Part shown: one piece after another, positions 37,136 to 46,650 of the stretch
How positions within the stretch are numbered: position 1 is the first letter of the stretch
Layout of the letters: each line of letters begins with the position of its first letter
Source: Ruegeria arenilitoris
GTDB taxonomy: Bacteria > Pseudomonadota > Alphaproteobacteria > Rhodobacterales > Rhodobacteraceae
Reading direction: 5' to 3'
Assembly (NCBI RefSeq): GCF_013030985.1
Contig: NZ_WPYP01000017.1
Coordinates: 1-62,684, forward strand
Length of the DNA: 62,684 nt
Notes under the pieces: generated by a model
Databases searched by the model: none
What the model was told of the DNA's origin: nothing
What the model saw: the letters and a program-made list of their open reading frames with translations, nothing else
Translations under genes and position numbers: made by a program

Positions 37136-39064
37136 ATGCGCGTTTTCACCGTCCTCGGCCCCAGCCAATCGGGCAAAACCACCCTGGTCGAGGCCATCAG
37201 CCGCCTCGATGACCGGCCCACCACATTCGATGTATCCGGAACCGTGCATTTGCACGGTTTTTCTTACTTGGACGAACCCTGGTGCGCGATTGACGTCGAT
37301 GGCGGCGGCGACAATCTGGCTTATGTCGGCCCCGCCATGGCGATCTCGGACGCTGCCGTGGTGGTCGTCCCGCCCGACCCGAACGCGGCCGTCCTGTGCG
37401 CCCCCTACCTGCGGCTGGTCGAAGAGGCGGGCATTCCCTGTTTCCTGTTCATCAACCGTATGGATCACCCCAATGGCCGCATCCGCGACATCATCGCGAC
37501 GTTGCAGACCTATTGCACCCATCACATCGCTCTGCGTCAGGTGCCGATCCGCGAGGGCGACACAATCATCGGCGCGGTCGACCTGATCTCGGAACGGGCT
37601 TGGAAGTATCAGGAGGGGCAGCCTTCAGCCCTGATTGAGCTGCCGCAATCGGTCGAGGACCGCGAACAGGAGGCCCGCACCGAGTTGTTGGAAACCCTGT
37701 CGGATTTCGATGACCATCTGCTGGAACAACTGATCGAGGACAAGCAGCCCCCCAGTGCCGAGGTCTATGATCTGGCCGCGCAAGTGCTGCAGAACCACCA
37801 GCTGATCCCGGCCTGTCTGGGCGTGGCCAGCCACGGCAACGGCCTGACCCGGCTGATGAAGGCGCTGCGGCATGAGGCACCCGAGTTCAACATCGCGGCC
37901 AACCGCGACGAAGCCGCCGAAAATGCCCGCGCCATCGCCGGATTCGCCGATGTGAAAAAGCATATCGGCAAGATCGTCGTTCTGCGTGGTTTGGGCGATG
38001 GCGTGAAAGCGCATGAGAATCTGGGCGGTGAAACCGTCGGCAACCTGACCACGCTGGACGCCAAGACGCAGATCGCGGATCTGCCTGCTGGACAGATCGG
38101 GCTGGCGGTCAAGTCTGACCACCTGAACCCCGGCAACCTGTATGACAGTACCGAGGCGACACCGCTGCCGGAATGGGCCTCATCCCATCCCATCGCTTTC
38201 CGCCAAATCGTGTCCCCGGCCCATGAGCGCGACGACGTGCGCCTGTCAAACGCCCTGACCCGTCTGGTCGAGATCGACCCCGGCCTGCATCTGGAACAGG
38301 ATGAACTGAGCGGTCACGCAGTCTTGGGCTCGCAAGGGCCGCAGCATATGCGGCGCGTCACCGCCAAGCTGGCCGAGGATTTCGGCATTGAGATCGCGAC
38401 CGAGCAGGTGGAAACCGCTTATCGCGAAACCATCCGCGCGCCCGTCGAACATCGCCACCGTCACCGCAAGCAATCCGGTGGCGCGGGGCAGTTTGCCGAT
38501 GTGGTGATTTCGGTCGCGCCGATGCCGCGCGGGGCGGGCTTTCAGTTCGAGGAAATCGTCAAGGGCGGTGCAGTTCCCAAGAACTATATCCCCTCGGTCG
38601 AACACGGGGCCAAGGACGCGCTGGCGCAAGGCCCCGAGGGCTTTCCGGTGGTCGATGTGAAAGTCACGCTCAGCGATGGCAAACACCACAATGTGGACAG
38701 CTCCGACTATGCCTTCCGCACCGCCGGCAAGAACGCCGTGCGCGAGGCTCTGCCGCAGGCCAAACCCGTGGTCTTGCAACCGATCCTGAATGCTGAGATT
38801 CACCTGCCCTCGGATTTCGTGGGCGATCTGGTTCCGACCATCAGTTCATTGCAGGGCCAGGTGCTGGGATTTGAAGGCAATCCCAACGCTTCGGGCTGGG
38901 AGATTTTCAACGCCCAGCTTCCCGCCGTGGCCGAGGACGAGCTGCACCGCACCCTCGCCAGCGCCACGCGCGGCACCGGCTGGGTCAAGCTGAGCTTCGA
39001 TCACTATGAAGAGTTGCGCGGGCCGGTGCCGAAATCAGCTTCAAAAGAAACGGCCAACGCCTGA
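37136..39064 (+). CDS. EF-G-like protein with degenerate G domain
   Basis: This 642-residue protein aligns with EF-G along domains II-V (QSGGAGQFADVVISVAPMPR, AVPKNYIPSVEHGAKDAL) but the G domain is odd. The P-loop GPSQSGKTT (8-16) and NRMD (107-110) are kept. Only about 35 residues separate the P-loop from the G3 position, where DTPGH is replaced by DVDGGG (53-58). The switch I motif ERGITI and the catalytic His are missing. GTP hydrolysis like that of EF-G is therefore unlikely. It belongs to the EF-G-like paralogues seen in alphaproteobacteria; its function is not known. It lies downstream of hemN. Confidence 0.88.
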   Translation: MRVFTVLGPSQSGKTTLVEAISRLDDRPTTFDVSGTVHLHGFSYLDEPWCAIDVDGGGDNLAYVGPAMAISDAAVVVVPPDPNAAVLCAPYLRLVEEAGIPCFLFINRMDHPNGRIRDIIATLQTYCTHHIALRQVPIREGDTIIGAVDLISERAWKYQEGQPSALIELPQSVEDREQEARTELLETLSDFDDHLLEQLIEDKQPPSAEVYDLAAQVLQNHQLIPACLGVASHGNGLTRLMKALRHEAPEFNIAANRDEAAENARAIAGFADVKKHIGKIVVLRGLGDGVKAHENLGGETVGNLTTLDAKTQIADLPAGQIGLAVKSDHLNPGNLYDSTEATPLPEWASSHPIAFRQIVSPAHERDDVRLSNALTRLVEIDPGLHLEQDELSGHAVLGSQGPQHMRRVTAKLAEDFGIEIATEQVETAYRETIRAPVEHRHRHRKQSGGAGQFADVVISVAPMPRGAGFQFEEIVKGGAVPKNYIPSVEHGAKDALAQGPEGFPVVDVKVTLSDGKHHNVDSSDYAFRTAGKNAVREALPQAKPVVLQPILNAEIHLPSDFVGDLVPTISSLQGQVLGFEGNPNASGWEIFNAQLPAVAEDELHRTLASATRGTGWVKLSFDHYEELRGPVPKSASKETANA

Positions 39065-39138
39065 GCAAATTTGCTTTGCCCAACAAGCTTGAGGAGGTCG
39101 AAGGCGCCAACCGCGCCATCGCCTCTGCCTTTACACCT

Positions 39139-39318
39139 CTAGAGTTTGGTTTTGAACCACTCCCAAAAGGTTTTGCCAAACAACACCACAAGAATTGCGA
39201 CGCAGAGACCTATTTGAGCCTTTAGGGAACCCCAGAATTCTTCGCTTGTGAACGCAACTAAGCAAGAGACGCCAATAAAGAACGCCTTCCCAATGTAGTC
39301 ATTTCCTTGCTCCCTCAT
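39139..39318 (-). CDS. Small membrane protein of unknown function
   Basis: This 59-residue frame starts at ATG 39318, two bases after the yejF stop. It encodes two hydrophobic segments (IGKAFFIGVSCLVAFTS and QIGLCVAILVVLFGKTF) and a basic end. It could be a tail gene of the yej operon or unrelated; composition is AT-richer than yejF. There is no good ribosome binding site, so support is moderate. Confidence 0.4.
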   Translation of the reverse strand: MREQGNDYIGKAFFIGVSCLVAFTSEEFWGSLKAQIGLCVAILVVLFGKTFWEWFKTKL

Positions 39319-39319
39319 G

Positions 39320-40897
39320 CTACCCGGCCGCCGCAATCAACTCGCGGGTATAGTCTGTCTGGGCGTTTTCGAACAGGTCCTCGGCTGTGCCCATTTCGAC
39401 CACATCCCCGTTCCGCATCACGATCACCTTGTGGGACATGGCACGAACGACCTTCAGGTCATGGCTGATGAACAGATAGGCCAGCCCGTATTTCCGTTGC
39501 AGATCACGCAGCAAGTCGACGATCTGCACCTGTACGGTCATATCCAGCGCGCTGGTCGGTTCGTCCAGCACCAGCAGCTTGGGCCGCAACACCATGGCGC
39601 GCGCGATGGCGATCCGTTGGCGTTGCCCGCCTGAGAACTCATGCGGGTAACGGTCCATCGCCGCCGGATCGAGGCCCACCTCGGTCATCACCTCGGCGAC
39701 CAGTTCACGCGGGGCGCGGTGGGGGTCGATCTTATGGATCGCCAACCCCTCGGCAATGATCTGCTGGCAGGTCATCCGCGGGCTGAGGCTGCCGAACGGG
39801 TCCTGGAACACGATCTGCATATCCTTGCGCAGCCGCCGCAGCTGTCGTGTGGACCAGCGACGCACGTCCTGATCGCGGAAGGTAATCCCGCCCTCGGACG
39901 CGATCAGCCGCATAATTGCCAAAGCCAGCGTTGTCTTGCCGGAGCCGCTTTCACCGACAATACCCAGCGTTTCACCTGCGCGGACGTTCAGTGTGGCGTC
40001 GTTAACTGCCTTCACATAGCCCACGGTACGCTTCAAAAATCCGCGCTGGATCGGGAACCAGACCTTCAGGTTGTTCGTCCGGGCGACCTCTTCGGCGTCG
40101 GGCGCGACCGGGTCAGGATGGCCCGAGGGTTCGGCCCCCAGCAGCTTGCGCGTATAGGGATGTTGCGGGTTGTCGAAAATCTCGGTGGTCACGCCGGTTT
40201 CGACGATTTCACCATCCTTCATCACGCAGACCCGGTCGGCAATGCGCCGCACGATCCCAAGGTCGTGGGTGATGAACAGCATCCCCATGTTTTCAGATTT
40301 CTGCAGCTCGGCCAGCAGTTCGAGGATCTGCGCCTGAATGGTCACGTCCAGCGCAGTCGTTGGCTCGTCCGCAATCAGAATGTCCGGCTTGTTGGCCAGC
40401 GCCATGGCAATCATCACACGCTGCCGCTGCCCGCCGGACAGTTGGTGTGGGTAGCTGTCCAACCGCTCGCGCGGATCACGAATACCCACCTTGGTCAGCA
40501 ATTCGACAATACGTTCCCGCGCCGCGTCACCTGTCAGCCCCTGGTGCAGAGCCAACGACTCGGCCATCTGCTTCTGGATCGTGTGCAGCGGGTTCAGCGA
40601 GGTCATCGGCTCCTGAAAGATAAAGCTGATGTCATTACCGCGCACATCCATCAGCTTGTCCTGCGAGGCACCGATCATCTCGTCGCCATCGTATTTCACC
40701 GAGCCCTCAACAATGGCGCTGTCGCCCAGCAGCGACACAGTGGACAGCGCCGTGACGGACTTGCCCGAGCCGGATTCGCCAACCAAAGCCACGGTTTCCC
40801 CCCGATCCACGGTGAAGGACACACCCTTGACCGCAGCGCTCACCTGCCCGTCCTGCCGGAACGAGACCTTGAGGTTGTTCACATCCAACAGGCTCAT
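39320..40897 (-). CDS. yejF: Peptide ABC transporter, fused dual ATP-binding protein YejF
   Basis: This 525-residue protein has two complete ABC ATPase domains. The first has GESGSGKS, LSGGQRQRVMIAMAL and a DEPTTALD Walker B. The second has GESGSGKTT, FSGGQRQRIAIARAM and DEPTSALD. It powers the YejBE permease from the cytoplasm. Its ATG overlaps the yejE stop (ATGA at 40897-40894). YejABEF imports oligopeptides and, in enterobacteria, microcin C. Confidence 0.95.
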   Translation of the reverse strand: MSLLDVNNLKVSFRQDGQVSAAVKGVSFTVDRGETVALVGESGSGKSVTALSTVSLLGDSAIVEGSVKYDGDEMIGASQDKLMDVRGNDISFIFQEPMTSLNPLHTIQKQMAESLALHQGLTGDAARERIVELLTKVGIRDPRERLDSYPHQLSGGQRQRVMIAMALANKPDILIADEPTTALDVTIQAQILELLAELQKSENMGMLFITHDLGIVRRIADRVCVMKDGEIVETGVTTEIFDNPQHPYTRKLLGAEPSGHPDPVAPDAEEVARTNNLKVWFPIQRGFLKRTVGYVKAVNDATLNVRAGETLGIVGESGSGKTTLALAIMRLIASEGGITFRDQDVRRWSTRQLRRLRKDMQIVFQDPFGSLSPRMTCQQIIAEGLAIHKIDPHRAPRELVAEVMTEVGLDPAAMDRYPHEFSGGQRQRIAIARAMVLRPKLLVLDEPTSALDMTVQVQIVDLLRDLQRKYGLAYLFISHDLKVVRAMSHKVIVMRNGDVVEMGTAEDLFENAQTDYTRELIAAAG

Positions 40898-42000
40898 GAG
40901 AAGGTCTTTCTGGGATCAAACGCGTCGCGCACGCCCTCAAAAATGAAGACCAGCAGTGACAGCATGATGGCAAAGGTGAAAAACGCGGTAAAGGCCAGCC
41001 ACGGAGCCTGCAGGTTCTGTTTTGCCTGCAAGGTCAGTTCCCCCAGCGACGGGGCCGAAGAAGGCAGACCGAAGCCGAGGAAGTCCAATGACGCCAGACC
41101 CGCGATGGTTCCGGTCACAATGAACGGCATAAAGGTCAGCGTCGCCACCATTGCATTGGGCAGCATGTGGCGGAACATGATGGTCATGTTGCCCACACCC
41201 AGCGCCCGCGCGGCCCGCACATATTCTAGGTTCCGTGCCCGCAGGAATTCGGCTCGTACAACACCGACCAATCCGGTCCAGCTGAACAAGATCATCAACG
41301 CCACAAGCAGCCAGAAACTTCGTCCCAGAATGGCGAACATGATGATGATCACGTAAAGCGACGGCGTGGCCGACCAGATTTCGATGATGCGCTGGAACAC
41401 AAGGTCCAGCCAACCGCCAAAGAACCCCTGAATGGCCCCTGCGAAGATACCGACAATACTGGCAGCACCCGTAACCATCAGCGTGAACAGGATCGACAGG
41501 CGGAAGCCGTAGATCACCCGCGCCAGCACATCGCGTTTGGTGTCATCCGTACCCAACAGGTTCTGCCCGTTGGGCGGCAATGGCGCGGCCCCCGGACGGT
41601 CTACGCTGGTGTTGAAGGAATACGGGATCAGCGGCCAGATGGCCCAGCCGCGTTCAAACCCGTCAGCCTGGTAGGTCCCGGCCTTGATCTCATCAATGAT
41701 GCCTTCGGGGTCGTCGAAACAGTCTTCGATCCCGCCACTGTCGATCAGGCACTTCACCTCGGGGTCGCGATAGATTGCTTCGGTCTGGAAATCACCACCG
41801 AACTCGGTCTCGGGGTAGAAGTTGAAGATCGGCGTGTAGAACTCACCCCGGTATTTCACAAGGATCGGTTTGTCATTGGCGATGAACTCGGCGAACAGCG
41901 AAAGGCCGAACACCACCGAGAAGATGATCAACGACCAGAATGCCCGGCCATTGCGGCGGAAGTTACGCCAGCGGCGCTGGTTGAGTGGGGACAGCGCCAT
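40894..42000 (-). CDS. yejE: Peptide ABC transporter permease YejE
   Basis: This 368-residue inner-membrane permease has an N-terminal RRWRNFRRNGRAFWSL motif and a large periplasmic loop (with FGGDFQTEAIYRDPEVKC). Five further helices include the EAA-type loop ARALGVGNMTIMFRHMLPNA, which contacts the ATPase. It pairs with YejB to form the channel. It begins directly at the yejB stop and overlaps yejF by four bases, so the operon is tightly coupled. Confidence 0.95.
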   Translation of the reverse strand: MALSPLNQRRWRNFRRNGRAFWSLIIFSVVFGLSLFAEFIANDKPILVKYRGEFYTPIFNFYPETEFGGDFQTEAIYRDPEVKCLIDSGGIEDCFDDPEGIIDEIKAGTYQADGFERGWAIWPLIPYSFNTSVDRPGAAPLPPNGQNLLGTDDTKRDVLARVIYGFRLSILFTLMVTGAASIVGIFAGAIQGFFGGWLDLVFQRIIEIWSATPSLYVIIIMFAILGRSFWLLVALMILFSWTGLVGVVRAEFLRARNLEYVRAARALGVGNMTIMFRHMLPNAMVATLTFMPFIVTGTIAGLASLDFLGFGLPSSAPSLGELTLQAKQNLQAPWLAFTAFFTFAIMLSLLVFIFEGVRDAFDPRKTFS

Positions 42001-43086
42001 TTACCCCTCCCGCTTTTCGAAATCGATGCGCGGATCGACCAGCACATACATCAGGTCGCTGATGATACCGACGACAAGGCTCATCAGACCAAAAATGAAC
42101 AACGTTCCGAAGATCACCGGGTAATCCCGCGCCACGGCGGCCTCGAACCCCAGACGGCCCAGACCGTCCAGCGAGAAGATGGTTTCGATGATGATCGACC
42201 CGCTGAAGAACACACCGATGAACACCGCCGGGAACCCCGCGATGACGATCAGCATGGCATTGCGGAAGACATGGCCATACAGCACTTTCTGCTCGCTCAG
42301 GCCCTTTGCACGCGCGGTCATGACGTATTGCTTTTTGATCTCATCCAGAAACGAGTTCTTGGTCAGCAGGGTCAGCGTCGCAAAGGCGGAAATTGTCAGG
42401 GCAATCACCGGCAGGGTAATGTGCCAGAAATAGTCGGCGATCTTGCCAAACAGGCTGAGGCTGTCCCAATTGTCCGAGGTCAGCCCCCGCAGCGGGAAGA
42501 TTTGCCAGTAAGAGCCACCCGCAAACAGCACCAGCAGCAGAATCGCAAACAGGAAGCCCGGAATAGCATAGGCTACGATGATGGTGCCGCTGGTCCAGGT
42601 ATCGAAGCGCGACCCGTCCTTGACGGCCTTGCGAATACCCAGCGGAATTGACACCAGATAAGCAATCAATGTCGACCACAGACCCAGCGAGATCGAGACC
42701 GGCATTTTCTCAAGAACCAGATCGGTCACGCTAATTGACCGGAAATAGCTCTCACCGAAATCCAGCGTCAGATAGTTGCCCATCATGTCTAGGAACCGTT
42801 CGACCGGAGGTTTGTCGAAGCCGAACTCTCGTTCCAGTTCTTCAATGAATTCGGGTGGCAAGCCACGCGCACCGACATAGCGGTCGTTTGCGCCGCCGGT
42901 CTGCTGTTCGATATCGCTGCCGCCGCCGGCGATACCTTCGAACACGTCACCACCGCCCTCCATCTGAGCGATGATCTGTTCGATCGGGCCGCCAGGGACA
43001 AACTGAACCAGCGTGAAGTTGACGATCATGATCCCAAGCAAAGTGGGGATAACCAGCAACAGGCGTCTTAGAATATATGCTCCCAT
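42001..43086 (-). CDS. yejB: Peptide ABC transporter permease YejB
   Basis: This 361-residue permease begins MGAYILRRLLLVIPTLLGIM, the usual start of DppB/YejB-type permeases. It has six helices, a periplasmic loop with a glycine-rich stretch (GGGDVFEGIAGGGSD), and the EAA loop TARAKGLSEQKVLYGHVFRN. It forms the transport channel with YejE. It follows yejA by nine bases and abuts yejE. Confidence 0.95.
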   Translation of the reverse strand: MGAYILRRLLLVIPTLLGIMIVNFTLVQFVPGGPIEQIIAQMEGGGDVFEGIAGGGSDIEQQTGGANDRYVGARGLPPEFIEELEREFGFDKPPVERFLDMMGNYLTLDFGESYFRSISVTDLVLEKMPVSISLGLWSTLIAYLVSIPLGIRKAVKDGSRFDTWTSGTIIVAYAIPGFLFAILLLVLFAGGSYWQIFPLRGLTSDNWDSLSLFGKIADYFWHITLPVIALTISAFATLTLLTKNSFLDEIKKQYVMTARAKGLSEQKVLYGHVFRNAMLIVIAGFPAVFIGVFFSGSIIIETIFSLDGLGRLGFEAAVARDYPVIFGTLFIFGLMSLVVGIISDLMYVLVDPRIDFEKREG

Positions 43087-43095
43087 GGGGGCGGA

Positions 43096-45009
43096 TTACC
43101 TCAACGCGCCCGAGGACTTCAACTCGGCTTCTTTCTCGGCATTGATCCACCACAGGTCCTGGATGCCCAAGTCATAGGGCGGCAGGTTTTCCGGGTATTC
43201 GTACATATCCCAATACGCGACCCAGTATTTGCCCAGATACCATGTGGGCACCATGATCCGCTTTGCGCGCAGCACGCGGTCCAACGCGCGGACATTGGCG
43301 AAAAGCTCCTCGCTTTCGGTTGCGGCGACGATATTGTCGATCAGCGGTTCGATATCGGGGCCATGCGCGCCCGACGGGTTGAACACGGAATACGAGGCCG
43401 CCTCGGTCCCGAATTGCTGATACAGGCCGGTCGAAGGCTGCAGCGACGTGGGATAACCGCCAACGATCATGTCGAAGTCCCGGTCCCTGCGGCGCAGGGT
43501 GAACTGGGCATTGTCGACGCGGTTGTACTTCGCGTCCACACCCATGGCGCGCAGGTTGTCGACGAAAGGCTGGATGATCCGGTCCAGGGTCGGCTGATCC
43601 GACAGGAACTCGATCGACAGCACTTCGCCATTGGCGTTGCGGCGGATGCCGTCGTCACCAACCAGCCAACCGGCCTCATCCAACAGCTTCATCGCTGCGC
43701 GCAGGTTGCGGCGGTCATTCTGACGGGCCGGACGGGATTCATGCGCCGTGACCGGCTCTTCGGTCAGAACCGCCGGGTCCACGGCGTTACCAAGCGCTTG
43801 CAACACTTCAAGCTCGCGCCCCTCGGGCAGGCCGGTGGCTTCAAGATGCGTACCTTCCCAGAACGAATGCCGTTGCTGAAACAGCCCGTATTGCAGACTT
43901 TCATTGGTCCATTCGAAATTATAGGCAAGCTGAACCGCCTCGCGCACGCGGGGGTCCTGAAACTGCGGGCGGTCGAGGTTCATGACAAAACCCGAAGCCG
44001 TCGGCACGTTGCCATCCTCAAGCTCAGCCCGGACCACAGAGCCATTTGCGATCGCGGGAAAATCGTAAGCTGTCGCCCAGCTTTTCGAGTTGTTTTCCTG
44101 CCGCAGTGTGAAAGTTCCCGCTTTGAACCCCTCCATCGCGGCAATCGAGTCACTGAAATACTCAATGCGGATGCTGTCGTAGTTGTTGCGGCCCACGTTC
44201 ACATTGATGTGGTCACCCCAATAGTCCGGGTTGCGTTTGTACACGATGCGCCGGTTGATGTCGTAACTGTCCAGCAAATACGGGGCTGACCCGATCCCCG
44301 GCACCAAGCGGGACTTGTCCAGACGGCGGTTTTCCGGGTCCGCTTCGAACCACGCTTTGGAAAATACCGGCGTACCGCCCACCTGCGAAATCAGCGCCCG
44401 GCGCGGGATATCCGGCGCGAAATAGAACTTAACCCGATGCTCATCCAATGCCTCGGCGCGTGGAATGCGCTTGCGCACGGCATCCGCGTAGGACTTCAAC
44501 CCCTGGTCCAGCAGCAGGTTATGGGAAAACACGACATCCTCGGCGGTCACGGGCGTGCCATCGGAAAACCGCGCCTCGGGGCGCATGTTGAAGATCACCC
44601 AATCCTGACTTTCCGGGTACTCCAGGCTTTCCGCAAGCAGGCCGTAGTAGGACGCGGGCTCATCATAAGACGGAAACAACAGGGATTCGTACTGATCCGC
44701 CGACCGTGCACCCGCGCGACCCTGCCGCGTGAACGGGTTGAAACTGTCAAACGTACCTTGTGCGGCATAGGACAGCTCTCCACCCCGCGGCGCGTTTGGG
44801 TTCACATAGTCGAAATGGGCAAAGCCCTCGGTGTATTTCAGATCGCCAAATTCCGAGAAACCGTGGCTTTTGATGATCTTTTCTTCGGCAAACAACTGCG
44901 TCGCCGCCAACAGGACCAGAAACAGCCCCAGCATTGACGTATATGCCCAGCCCCTGAAATCCAATGCGCGCGCCTGTACGGTTGTTTTGCCGGATCTCAT
45001 TTTGCTCAT
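43096..45009 (-). CDS. yejA: Peptide-binding protein YejA
   Basis: This 637-residue family-5 solute-binding protein has a signal peptide (YTSMLGLFLVLLAATQLFAE). The mature part has the SBP_bac_5 pattern: NPNAPRGGELSYAAQGTFDSFNPF near the start (written in part), FSDGTPVTAEDVVFSHNLL, and a C-terminal LGKYWVAYWD. The periplasmic protein captures oligopeptides for YejBEF. It is the first gene of yejABEF; an independent terminator of the next gene upstream (cycM) lies at 45124-45150. Confidence 0.95.
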   Translation of the reverse strand: MSKMRSGKTTVQARALDFRGWAYTSMLGLFLVLLAATQLFAEEKIIKSHGFSEFGDLKYTEGFAHFDYVNPNAPRGGELSYAAQGTFDSFNPFTRQGRAGARSADQYESLLFPSYDEPASYYGLLAESLEYPESQDWVIFNMRPEARFSDGTPVTAEDVVFSHNLLLDQGLKSYADAVRKRIPRAEALDEHRVKFYFAPDIPRRALISQVGGTPVFSKAWFEADPENRRLDKSRLVPGIGSAPYLLDSYDINRRIVYKRNPDYWGDHINVNVGRNNYDSIRIEYFSDSIAAMEGFKAGTFTLRQENNSKSWATAYDFPAIANGSVVRAELEDGNVPTASGFVMNLDRPQFQDPRVREAVQLAYNFEWTNESLQYGLFQQRHSFWEGTHLEATGLPEGRELEVLQALGNAVDPAVLTEEPVTAHESRPARQNDRRNLRAAMKLLDEAGWLVGDDGIRRNANGEVLSIEFLSDQPTLDRIIQPFVDNLRAMGVDAKYNRVDNAQFTLRRRDRDFDMIVGGYPTSLQPSTGLYQQFGTEAASYSVFNPSGAHGPDIEPLIDNIVAATESEELFANVRALDRVLRAKRIMVPTWYLGKYWVAYWDMYEYPENLPPYDLGIQDLWWINAEKEAELKSSGALR

Positions 45010-45123
45010 CCCCTGCTTGGCCTCTGCCTTTAATCTTTTGCGTGCCAGCTAAATGACCAGCACTGTCAGGTGCAAGTTTAGAATGCGTGAACGCTTTGTG
45101 AAGATGTTGTTAGGCAAAAAAAT

Positions 45124-45150
45124 AAAGCCGCTGCTTGGGGCAGCGGCTTT
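45124..45150 (-). terminator. Terminator after cycM
   Basis: AAAGCCGCTGC (45124-45134) and GCAGCGGCTTT (45140-45150) form a perfect 11-bp stem, followed in the minus direction by ATTTTTTT. It lies 26 bases beyond the cycM stop and separates it from yejA. Confidence 0.9.
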
Positions 45151-45176
45151 GAAATTCAGTGCGGTTGATCACAGGA

Positions 45177-45686
45177 TCAGTTGCCGATGGTCTGCAGGTA
45201 GGCAATCAGATCGGCGCGGTCCTGCGGTTTTTTCAGGCCGGCAAAGCTCATGGAAGTACCCGAGATATAGCTTTTCGGGTTCGTCAGGAATGCGTCCAGT
45301 GCTTCGGGTGTCCAGTTGCCGCCATGGGCCTGCATCGACGGCGAATAGCCGCCAAATCCGTTCGCCGATGCGACCGGGCGATCCACAACACCATACAGAT
45401 ACGGGCCGGTACCGTTGGCACCATCTTCCAGCTTGTGGCATGCCGAGCATTTACGGAAGACGCGCGCGCCCTTGTCCGGATCGGCGGCAGCCAGCATGTC
45501 TTCGAAGACTACTTCTTCACCGTCCGCGCTTTCACCAGAGCTTTCGGTTTCGATAATGTAAGAGGCCGTCTCGCCATGCCCATCGGCATGGTACAGCGCC
45601 TCGGCGCCCCATTTGGCCAGAAGCAGCACCAGAAAGGTGCCAAACAGGCCTGCGGCGGCCTTGGTAACTGTCATCGTGTCGAACAT
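45177..45686 (-). CDS. cycM: Membrane-anchored cytochrome c CycM (c552/cy type)
   Basis: Starting at MFDTMTVTKAAAGLFGTFLV (45686), this is a 169-residue protein with an uncleaved membrane anchor, an acidic linker (about 40-60) and a class I cytochrome c domain with CSACHK. A C-terminal methionine region follows (YISGTSMSFAGLKKPQDRA). It shuttles electrons between bc1 and terminal oxidases such as the cbb3 enzyme above. The frame is open far upstream into pheA territory, but family members begin MFDT. A MDTRS start at 45701 is possible. Confidence 0.92.
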   Translation of the reverse strand: MFDTMTVTKAAAGLFGTFLVLLLAKWGAEALYHADGHGETASYIIETESSGESADGEEVVFEDMLAAADPDKGARVFRKCSACHKLEDGANGTGPYLYGVVDRPVASANGFGGYSPSMQAHGGNWTPEALDAFLTNPKSYISGTSMSFAGLKKPQDRADLIAYLQTIGN

Positions 45687-45805
45687 TGATCGCGTGTCCA
45701 TTTCAGCTGTCTGCGGGGTGTCTAAGGCTTCCCCTCGCAAGAGGCAAGGTATAGACACCGCGACTAAACGCCCAATTCTAGAACTTGTTGCACGGAATCG
45801 ATCAA

Positions 45806-46639
45806 ATGACCAATCGTATCGCATTTCAGGGGGAACCCGGTGCTTATAGCCACGAGGCCTGCCGAAATGCGCGCCCCGATATGGAGGCACTGCCCTGCCG
45901 CACGTTCGAAGACGTGATCGAATCGGTTCGCTCGGGCGAGGCGGATCTGGCGATGCTGCCGGTCGAAAACACGACCTATGGCCGGGTGGCCGATATTCAC
46001 CGGCTGCTGCCGCATAGCGGGCTGCATATCATCGACGAGGCTTTCGTGCGCGTGCATATCAACCTGCTGGCCGTGCCCGGGGCGACTTTGGCCGATATCA
46101 CCGAGGCGCATTCGCATCTGGTCCTGCTGCCGCAATGCGCCGGGTTCCTGAAAGAACATAACATCCGGGGCCGGGTCAGCCCCGACAACGCGCGCGCCGC
46201 GCGTGAAGTGTCAGAGCAGGGCGAACCGCACTCGGCGGCGCTGGCCAGCGAACTGGCGGGCGAAATATATGGTTTGAACGTGCTGGCGCGTCACATCGAG
46301 GATCAAGACAACAACACCACCCGCTTTCTTGTCATGTCGCGCCAGTCAGACCTGTCGCGGCGTGGCCCGCATGGCATGATCACCAGCTTTGTCTTTCAGG
46401 TGCGCAACATTCCGGCGGCGCTGTACAAGGCGATGGGAGGCTTTGCCACCAACGGGATCAACATGACCAAGCTGGAAAGCTACATGGTCGATGGATCGTT
46501 CACCGCAACACAGTTCTATGCCGATATCGTCGGTCACCCTGACGACCACAATGTGCAACTGGCCATGGACGAACTGGAGCACTTCACAACCAATGTCGAA
46601 GTGCTGGGCGTCTATCCCGCAGCGCATCCTCGCGGGTAG
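45806..46639 (+). CDS. pheA: Prephenate dehydratase
   Basis: This 277-residue enzyme converts prephenate to phenylpyruvate for phenylalanine synthesis in the cytoplasm. The catalytic domain starts MTNRIAFQGEPGAYSHEAC and contains NTTRFLVMSR with the catalytic Thr. A C-terminal ACT domain (GMITSFVFQVRNIPAALYKA, then KLESYMVDGSF) gives phenylalanine feedback. There is no chorismate mutase part. It is divergent from cycM. Confidence 0.97.
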   Translation: MTNRIAFQGEPGAYSHEACRNARPDMEALPCRTFEDVIESVRSGEADLAMLPVENTTYGRVADIHRLLPHSGLHIIDEAFVRVHINLLAVPGATLADITEAHSHLVLLPQCAGFLKEHNIRGRVSPDNARAAREVSEQGEPHSAALASELAGEIYGLNVLARHIEDQDNNTTRFLVMSRQSDLSRRGPHGMITSFVFQVRNIPAALYKAMGGFATNGINMTKLESYMVDGSFTATQFYADIVGHPDDHNVQLAMDELEHFTTNVEVLGVYPAAHPRG

Positions 46640-46650
46640 GGCCCGCTGAC

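Noticed and set aside
45687..45890. 68-residue N-terminal extension of the CycM cytochrome
   Set aside because: It runs opposite to the pheA start and lacks similarity; MFDT is the usual family start.
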